A stretch of DNA of 25,347 bases, taken from Pseudomonadota bacterium (GTDB lineage Bacteria > Pseudomonadota > Gammaproteobacteria > Xanthomonadales > Xanthomonadaceae). Below are positions 1-5,534 of this stretch, piece after piece. How positions within the stretch are numbered: the stretch's first letter is position 1; each line of letters starts with the position of its first letter. Position numbers and translations under genes: made by a program. The notes below the pieces were generated by a model, which was given only the letters and a program-made list of their open reading frames with translations, had not been told where the DNA came from and made no database searches. Where the stretch lies: positions 1-25,347 of the forward strand of contig JAEWFH010000098.1 of assembly GCA_023388955.1 (NCBI GenBank), written 5' to 3'.

Positions 1-2008
1 GCATCGCCGCGCCCATCGCGCCGACCCGGTCGATGCGGTCGTTCTGGCGGTGCATGCGGCGATCGAGGTCGTCGAAGCGGTCGTCGAGGGCGTCGAAGCG
101 GTCGTTCAGGCCGTCCACGTCGAAGCCGACCAGTTGCTGGATCGCGGTGTCGGTGTACTGGTTGGCGGTGGACAGGGTGGTGGCATCACCCGCCTGCATC
201 TCGGTGCGGACCGCATCGTCGCCGGCCTGCATGTCGGCGCGGATGGCGACCTCGCGCTCGTCGGTGTAGGCGTTGGCGCCTTCCAGCGTGGCGGCGTCGC
301 CGGCCTGCATGTCGGCACGGATGGCGACCTCGCGCTCGTCGGTGTAGGCGTTGGCGCCTTCCAGCGTGGCGGCATCGCCGGCCTGCATGTCGGCGCGGAT
401 CGCCGTCTCACGGGTGTCGGTATAGGTGTTGGCCGCGGTCAGCGTGGTGGCATCGCCGGCGTCGGCGATTTCCTGGACGCGGGCCTCGGTGACGCCGGCG
501 CCGCCGCCGTCGACGCCCGCCAGCGCGGCCTGCATCTGGCGGAGGTTGACCGCGTCGGTGCCCGCGGTGGCGTCGCCGACGTTGGTGATGCGACGAAGCG
601 CGTCCGCGGTGCCGACGGAAACCGTGTTGGCCTCGCCGGCGAGCGAACCCGAGCCCAGCGCCACGGCGCCGGTCGCGCCTTCGGCGACGATCGCGCCGGA
701 TCCCAGGGCCACGCTGGAGTCGGCCAGCACGTTCGCACGGGTGCCGATCGCGATGTCATCCAGGCCGGCAGCATTGGCCTCCATGCCCAGGGCCACGCTG
801 TTGTTGCCCGTGGCGAGCGAGCCATACCCCAGCGCAGTGCTGCGCGCACCCGCGGCGGTGTTGCCGTACCCCATCGCGGTGCTGCGTGCGCCGGTGGCCC
901 CGTTGCTGCGGCCAAACGCGCTGGCGTACTCGTTGGTCGCGCTGTTGTCGGCGCCGACCGCGGTACTGATTTCCCCGCTGGCCGTGTTGTTGCGGCCGAT
1001 CGCGCTTGCGTGATGGCCGCTGCTGGTGTTGCCCATGCCAAAGGCGACGCTGCTGTCGCCACTGGCGATGTTGGAGGCGCCGAAAGCCTGGCTGTAGTCG
1101 CCCTCGACCTCGTTCAGGGTTCCGAATCCGTTGCTTTGGGCCCCGGTGACTGCGTTCCGGTAGCCAAACGCACCGCTGCTGTGGCCGGAGGCCTCGTTCA
1201 GCCGCCCGAATGCATTGGTGTGTTGGGCGGAGGTCGTGTTCGAGAAGCCGAATGCGCTGCTCAGGGCGCCTCCGGCCACGTTGTTGGCACCGAATGCGCT
1301 GCTGCTGCTCCCGCTCGCAGTGTTGCCGCCGCCAAACGCGTTGGCGGTAGTGCTGGTCGCCTTGTTGCCGGTCCCGAACGAGGCGGTACCGCTGCCGGAC
1401 GCGGTGTTGCCGTATCCGATCGCGAGCGCACGGTCGAACGAGGCGGTGTTGCTGTGTCCCACCGAGACGCTGGAACTGCCGCTGGCGGTATTGGAGCGGC
1501 CGAACGCGCTGCTGTTGCCGCCGGTGGCTTTGTTGTCGTACCCGACTGCGCTCGCGTTCACTTCCGAGGCGGTGTTGCTGGTGCCCATGGCGGTGCTCAG
1601 TGTGCCGCTTGCCGTGTTGGCACGGCCGACCGCAGTGGCCTGCTGCCCGGAGGTATTCCGGTAGCCGAATGCACTGCTTTCGTGGTTCTCGGCGGTATTG
1701 CGAAAGCCGACCGCCGCGCTGTTCCGGCCGCGGACCGTGTTCTCGAAGCCGACCGCGGTGGTGTTGGTGTCGCTGACGCTGTTGCCGATCCCGTACGCGC
1801 TTGCCGTCGCGTTGCAGGTGCTGTTGCGCGCGCCATGTTCCTGACCCTGGGTCTTGTCGGCCGAGGTGTCTTCGATCCAGGTGCGGGTCGTCGAGTCATA
1901 CACCCAGCAGGTCGGGCCGTCGACGGCGGCGTGGGCGGAGGGGAGGGACAGCGCAAGCGCCAGGCCAAGTGCCAGCGGCGAGGCCAGCAGGAAGGAATTG
2001 GATTTCAT
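1..2008 (-). CDS. YadA-like trimeric autotransporter adhesin (3' end cut by window edge)
   Basis: The minus frame is open from ATG at 2008 to the window edge (669 complete codons). Residues 1-27 form a Sec signal peptide (basic start, Leu/Ala core, cleavage near A-H-A). A short segment with two Cys follows, then roughly 28 degenerate repeats of about 14 residues with an AxG core and frequent GNTASG turns, the left-handed beta-roll head of the YadA family. A neck motif of the GTDAVN(L)RQM type lies near residue 480. A stalk follows containing two 26-residue repeats, then a heptad-like Asp/Arg-rich coiled coil. The last visible residues (GAMGAAM) look like the start of the YadA C-terminal anchor, so only the membrane beta-barrel part of about 60-70 residues should be missing. 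Family role: a homotrimeric type Vc surface adhesin that binds host, abiotic or self surfaces. It lies 101 nt downstream of a co-oriented kinase gene. No strong Shine-Dalgarno is visible, only a GAG about 10 nt before the ATG. Confidence 0.93.
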   Translation of the reverse strand, partial: MKSNSFLLASPLALGLALALSLPSAHAAVDGPTCWVYDSTTRTWIEDTSADKTQGQEHGARNSTCNATASAYGIGNSVSDTNTTAVGFENTVRGRNSAAVGFRNTAENHESSAFGYRNTSGQQATAVGRANTASGTLSTAMGTSNTASEVNASAVGYDNKATGGNSSAFGRSNTASGSSSVSVGHSNTASFDRALAIGYGNTASGSGTASFGTGNKATSTTANAFGGGNTASGSSSSAFGANNVAGGALSSAFGFSNTTSAQHTNAFGRLNEASGHSSGAFGYRNAVTGAQSNGFGTLNEVEGDYSQAFGASNIASGDSSVAFGMGNTSSGHHASAIGRNNTASGEISTAVGADNSATNEYASAFGRSNGATGARSTAMGYGNTAAGARSTALGYGSLATGNNSVALGMEANAAGLDDIAIGTRANVLADSSVALGSGAIVAEGATGAVALGSGSLAGEANTVSVGTADALRRITNVGDATAGTDAVNLRQMQAALAGVDGGGAGVTEARVQEIADAGDATTLTAANTYTDTRETAIRADMQAGDAATLEGANAYTDEREVAIRADMQAGDAATLEGANAYTDEREVAIRADMQAGDDAVRTEMQAGDATTLSTANQYTDTAIQQLVGFDVDGLNDRFDALDDRFDDLDRRMHRQNDRIDRVGAMGAAM
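221..376 (-). repeat. Two tandem 78-bp direct repeats in the adhesin stalk
   Basis: Units 221-298 and 299-376 are nearly identical, differing at about two positions, and a diverging third partial copy continues from 377. Each encodes one 26-residue stalk segment (core ADMQAGDAATLEGANAYTDE). Because 78 is a multiple of 3, gain or loss of a unit would keep the frame and change stalk length. Such units in trimeric autotransporters are known to vary by slippage or recombination. Variation at this locus is inference. Confidence 0.9.
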
Positions 2009-2016
2009 GTTCTGTA

Positions 2017-2085
2017 CTCGTGGATGGTGCAGGCCGGAACGGCGGCCAAGCCGGGCCCGGTGCTTCCGGACCCTTCATCCACGAG
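2017..2085 (-). promoter_or_regulatory. Nested inverted repeat in the kinase-adhesin gap (structured leader)
   Basis: Perfect 10-bp arms lie at 2017-2026 and 2076-2085 (transcript reads CTCGTGGATG ... CATCCACGAG). A second perfect 6-bp pair lies inside them at 2034-2039 and 2064-2069 (CCGGAA/TTCCGG), and the loop contains the palindrome CCGGGCCCGG (2051-2060). The 3' arm ends 8 nt before the adhesin ATG and contains the only GAG that could serve as a Shine-Dalgarno. No T-tract follows, so it does not look like a simple intrinsic terminator. It may shield the ribosome site, protect processed mRNA, or attenuate read-through from the kinase gene. The repeats are seen directly; the function is inferred. 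Confidence 0.6.
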
Positions 2086-2109
2086 ATCGCGCGGCGGGAA
2101 CTGACAGGC

Positions 2110-4731
2110 CTAGGGCAGCGCCATGCAACTCGCTTCGGTGGGTCGTGCGAGACACCGCGAAAGTGGTTCCATCCGGCCGAAGTCTCCAAGCTCTGCGGCC
2201 AGTGCTTCGGCCAACTCCCCATCGCCGGTTTTACTTGCCAGCAGCAGCGACAGCATCCACGGGCGCATCCAGTACCGGTCTTCTGCTTCGGGTGGGCGGT
2301 CCTTGCGTGTCTGCGCGGTCACGCGCGCGGCTTCGTTGAACTCGCCGCGGGCGAAATGCAGTTCCGCGAGTGCCTGGGAGTACATCAAGGGAGGGGTGTC
2401 TCCTTCGGCCAGTGCGCAACCTTCAAGCGTCCGTCCGGCGGATTCGGTGTCGCCAAGCCGCAACTGGATGCTGGCTTGGGTACCGCAGCTGGCATAGCCG
2501 GTCGGCGTGGCGCGGTAATCATGGTCGCCGAGGATCTCCCAGCTCCGCTCCAGATCGCCCAGGGCAACGTGGTAGTCGCCTTGGACAGCGCGGGCATAGG
2601 CGCCGTACATGTAGCAGGCCTGCACGTGGAGGTCGCTCAGCTGGAGCTCCGAGTAGATCCCGGTTGAAGTGGCGTAGTGGCCCACGGCGTCGGCGTACTC
2701 ACCGTTCCAGTGCAGGTTGGCGGCGAGCTGGCAGTGCGCCGCCGCCCTGTTGGTGTGCGGCCTGGTGTACACGCGGTCAGCGAGCGCGACTGCCTCCAGC
2801 GCGAGCTCCCTCGCGCGCGCGCGATCGCCGGCGCGGCTGAAGGTTGGAACCTGGTCGGCGAGGGTACTGGCGTACTGGCCGCTCTCGGGTCCATCGATCA
2901 GCCTTGAAACCCGGATCTGCTCCTCGGCGATTTCGACCAGTCGGGCGGTGTCCTCGGGAGCGGTCACGGACAGTGCCGCGCCGAGGCCGTCGAGCACGGT
3001 GACATGGAGCACGGTGTCCTGCAGCCCGTGGGCCGGGATCGCTTCGAGCACCTCTTCGAAGATCGCGGTTGCTTCCTCTGGATCACTGGCGAACAGGCTC
3101 ATCGCAAGGGTGACCCTGGCGGACAGGAGTGGTTCCGGGTCGCCCGTCTCGGCCAAGGCCAGTTCGCCCATCTCGAGGGCTGCGCGGGCCTGCCGTTGAG
3201 CAGCCGCGCCATCGCCATGGAACCTGTCCAGCTGGCTGAGGTGACGGTGTATCCGGGTCCGCTCGGCATAGGCGTCGGAGTTGCCGTCGCGCAGGAGCGC
3301 CTGTGCCTGCTCCAGGTCTTTGCGGGCTTGCTCGTAATCCCCGAAGCCGGCCCGCGAGCCTCCGGTGAGCATGAGGATGTCGGCCGCTGCCAGGGGGTCC
3401 GTTTCAAGGACGTCCGAACGGGCGCGCCGGGCACCCTCCTCCAGCAACTCAAGAGCATCGGGGACGCCACCAGTGGCGGGCTCGGTCGAGGTGAACACGC
3501 GCGCCAGGAAATCGCGCACCAGGATCGCGCGCTGTGCCTGCACGTTCGCGTTCTCCGCTTCCCGTTTCGCCTCGCCTGCCTGCCACAAGGTGGCCCCGAT
3601 GCCCCCGGCCAGGCTTGCCGCCACCAACATCCCCGCCGCGACCCCGGCTTTGTTGCGCAGCACGAACTTGCGCACCCGGTAGCCCAGCTTAGGCTTTTGC
3701 GCCAGCACCGGTTGGCCATCGAGCCAGCGTCGCAGGTCGAGGGAGAATGCTTCCACGGACTGGTAGCGGTGTTCGGGTTCCTCGGCCAGGGCCTTGAGCA
3801 GGACCCGGTCCAGGTCGTTCTTCAGCGGGACGTAGTGGCGGTGGTAGGCGTCGCCGGTGTCCCGTACCAGCAGCGAGGGGCGGGTGGTGTCGGTGCCCGT
3901 GGCGGTTGCCTGCGGAGTACGGCCGGTCAGCAGCCGATGCAGCAATGCGCCCAGGCCGTAGACGTCGATCGCGGTGGTGGGCAGGTCACCGCGCAATTGC
4001 TCCGGCGCCGCGTACCCGGGGGTGAGCGCCCGCCACTGGGTCCGGGTGCGCTCGCCCGGTGCGTCGGCGAACTGGCCGATGCCGAAGTCCAGCAGGCGCA
4101 CGTTGCCGTCGTGGTCGACCAGGACGTTGGAGGGCTTCAGGTCCCGGTGGATCACCAGGTTGCGGTGCGCATAGGCAACCGCCCAGCACACCTGCAGGTA
4201 CAGCCGCACGATGGCGCGCGCGTCCAGCTCCCGGGCCTGGCACCACTGGTCGATGCGTTCGCCTTCCACCAGCGGCATCGCCAGCCAGCAGGTGCCGTCC
4301 CCGGCGACGCCGGAGTCGATGAGGTTGGTGATGTTGGGGTGGCCAAGACGCGCCAGGATGCCGGCCTCGCGCTGGAAACGCTCGCGTCCGCCGGCGCCCA
4401 GCGCGGCCATGGTCAGGACCTTCACCGCGGCGCGCTGGCGGGCCATGCCCTGTTCGCGCCAGGCCAGGTAGACCACGGCCATGCCGCCGCGGCCCAGTTC
4501 GGACTCCAGCGTCCAGTCTCCGAGCGTCCTGCCGGCCAGGTCGCCGGCGGCGGTGTCCAGGGCATTGCGGGTATGCAGGTGGCCGGTGATCAAGCGCTCC
4601 AGTCGTGCGCGCACCGGGCCGGTCGCCTCCAGCGACGCCAGCCAGGCATCCCGCTTGTCCTCCGGCTGGTCCAGCCACTGGTCGAACAGGGCGTCGGCGG
4701 CACGCCACTGTTCCAGCTGGTCGGCGTCCAT
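2110..4731 (-). CDS. Transmembrane Ser/Thr protein kinase with C-terminal TPR-like sensor region
   Basis: This 873-residue Hanks-type kinase carries all key motifs: glycine-rich loop GRGGMAVVY (80-88), Lys104 of the AVK motif, HRDLKPSN with catalytic Asp197, DFG at 215-217 and APE at 242-244. The catalytic domain spans roughly residues 72-340. A basic juxtamembrane stretch precedes a single membrane helix at about 362-384. The remaining 490 or so residues are alpha-helical, Ala/Leu/Glu-rich, TPR-like, and probably periplasmic. An N-terminal helical region of about 70 residues precedes the kinase, as is usual for kinases paired with ECF-like sigma factors. The ATG overlaps the sigma factor stop codon (TGATG at 4729-4733), so the two are translationally coupled. 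Family knowledge suggests ligand or protein sensing outside and phosphorylation inside. The partner sigma factor is the obvious candidate substrate, which is inference. Confidence 0.94.
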   Translation of the reverse strand: MDADQLEQWRAADALFDQWLDQPEDKRDAWLASLEATGPVRARLERLITGHLHTRNALDTAAGDLAGRTLGDWTLESELGRGGMAVVYLAWREQGMARQRAAVKVLTMAALGAGGRERFQREAGILARLGHPNITNLIDSGVAGDGTCWLAMPLVEGERIDQWCQARELDARAIVRLYLQVCWAVAYAHRNLVIHRDLKPSNVLVDHDGNVRLLDFGIGQFADAPGERTRTQWRALTPGYAAPEQLRGDLPTTAIDVYGLGALLHRLLTGRTPQATATGTDTTRPSLLVRDTGDAYHRHYVPLKNDLDRVLLKALAEEPEHRYQSVEAFSLDLRRWLDGQPVLAQKPKLGYRVRKFVLRNKAGVAAGMLVAASLAGGIGATLWQAGEAKREAENANVQAQRAILVRDFLARVFTSTEPATGGVPDALELLEEGARRARSDVLETDPLAAADILMLTGGSRAGFGDYEQARKDLEQAQALLRDGNSDAYAERTRIHRHLSQLDRFHGDGAAAQRQARAALEMGELALAETGDPEPLLSARVTLAMSLFASDPEEATAIFEEVLEAIPAHGLQDTVLHVTVLDGLGAALSVTAPEDTARLVEIAEEQIRVSRLIDGPESGQYASTLADQVPTFSRAGDRARARELALEAVALADRVYTRPHTNRAAAHCQLAANLHWNGEYADAVGHYATSTGIYSELQLSDLHVQACYMYGAYARAVQGDYHVALGDLERSWEILGDHDYRATPTGYASCGTQASIQLRLGDTESAGRTLEGCALAEGDTPPLMYSQALAELHFARGEFNEAARVTAQTRKDRPPEAEDRYWMRPWMLSLLLASKTGDGELAEALAAELGDFGRMEPLSRCLARPTEASCMALP

Positions 4732-5306
4732 CAGTGCCCGTCCTCATCGAACATGGCCTGCAGGAAGGCGCGGGCGCGCTCCCATTCGCGGTACACGGTG
4801 CGCTCGGAAACGTCCAGCAAGGTGGCGATCTCGCTGAACTCCATTCCGCCAAAACAGCGCAGTTCCACCACCTGGCGCCGCTGCGGGCTGATCGCCTCCA
4901 GTGCCTGCAGGCCGGCGTCCAGCGCCAGCACGTTGGTCAGGGCCGGGTCGCGGTCGGGGATCTGCTCGTCCAGGCTGATCATCACCTGGTCCCCGCCACG
5001 CTTGCCGGCGGCGCGGGCGCGGGCGTGCTCCACCAGGATCCAGCGCATCGCCCTGGCCGAGGCGGCGAAGAAATGCTGCCGGTCGTTGAGCTGGAGTTGC
5101 CGGCCCTGGCTGATGCGCAGGTACAGCTCGTGCACCAGTACCGTGGGGGTCAGGGTCGCCTCGCGGCCGCGCAGGCGGCTGCCGGCCAGCCGGACGAGCT
5201 CGGGGTACAGCGCCTCGAACACCGCCGAGATCTTCTGCGGCGTGCCGTCGCGCGCCTGTGCGAGCAATCGTGTGATGTCTTCGTCCGCCACCCTGGCATC
5301 CCCCAT
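4731..5306 (-). CDS. ECF-like RNA polymerase sigma factor (kinase-associated Sig-70_X6/ECF43-like family)
   Basis: The call is 191 residues from ATG at 5306. A longer frame starting at 5414 exists, but the family normally begins just before the D-I-T-R-L-L stretch, which favours 5306. Region 2 reads LTPTVLVHELYLRI followed by HFFAASARAMRWILVEHARAR and KRGG, typical of the TIGR02999/PF07638 ECF-like sigma group. Region 4 has the helix-turn-helix around FSEIATLLDVSERTVYREW (C-terminal quarter). The acidic D-A-E-D residues usual at the start of region 2.2 are replaced by T51-L-T53-P-T55. No anti-sigma factor gene is adjacent. The neighbour is a coupled Ser/Thr kinase, a pairing known for ECF43-type sigma factors. 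Targets probably include its own operon and the adhesin downstream; this is inference. Upstream of the ATG is a purine-rich stretch (GAGGCGGGGAAACAGGGA), though the best GGAG-like part is not ideally spaced. Confidence 0.92.
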   Translation of the reverse strand: MGDARVADEDITRLLAQARDGTPQKISAVFEALYPELVRLAGSRLRGREATLTPTVLVHELYLRISQGRQLQLNDRQHFFAASARAMRWILVEHARARAAGKRGGDQVMISLDEQIPDRDPALTNVLALDAGLQALEAISPQRRQVVELRCFGGMEFSEIATLLDVSERTVYREWERARAFLQAMFDEDGH

Positions 5307-5534
5307 TCCCTGTTTCCCCGCCTCGCACGCTAGCAGCGTTGGCAAACGCATTGCATGACTGGGGGCTGCCATTTTGTGCGCTGCAGCGTGCATCCCCGCT
5401 AATACTTCGTTCACGATCGGTCCCGCATCCCGACGTGGGGGAGGGAGCAGGCCCGCTTACCGGTTTCGGCCGGAGCGGGCTTTTTACTGCCTGCGTTCCG
5501 GGGCTGCCACGATGCCCGTGCCATCATCCGGGCG
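5307..5534. other. 228-nt divergent spacer between sigma factor and glnE
   Basis: No convincing protein gene is seen here. It should contain the sigma/kinase/adhesin operon promoter (minus strand) and the glnE promoter (plus strand). Visible palindromes are GCGTTGGCAAACGC (5336-5349, 5-bp arms) and a perfect CGCTGCAGCG (5379-5388). A related CGCTGCTAGCG occurs on the minus strand near 5337-5327. A strong intrinsic terminator points rightward at 5451-5485 (separate entry). No clear consensus sigma70 hexamer pair was found on either strand. Confidence 0.55.
5451..5485 (+). terminator. Plus-strand intrinsic terminator upstream of glnE
   Basis: Arms GCCCGCT (5451-5457) and AGCGGGC (5474-5480) pair perfectly, extended by an inner CCGG/CCGG pair, and TTTTT follows immediately at 5481-5485. 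No plus-strand protein gene lies to its left, and glnE begins 49 nt to its right. It therefore either ends a short non-coding or leader transcript, or conditionally terminates transcription into glnE. Confidence 0.7.

Noticed and set aside
221..418. CRISPR-like repeat array
   Set aside because: Repeats are 78 bp, contiguous, without spacers, and lie in frame in the adhesin stalk.
50..2104. 684-codon open frame antisense to the adhesin
   Set aside because: It is Gly/Val/Ala repeats mirroring the 42-nt head repeat. The minus frame has a signal peptide and recognisable YadA architecture, so this is a shadow produced by GC bias and repetition.
5307..5414. N-terminal extension of the sigma factor to ATG 5414
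   Set aside because: The extra 36 residues are not family-like, and the 191-residue form matches the usual length and N-terminus of the family.
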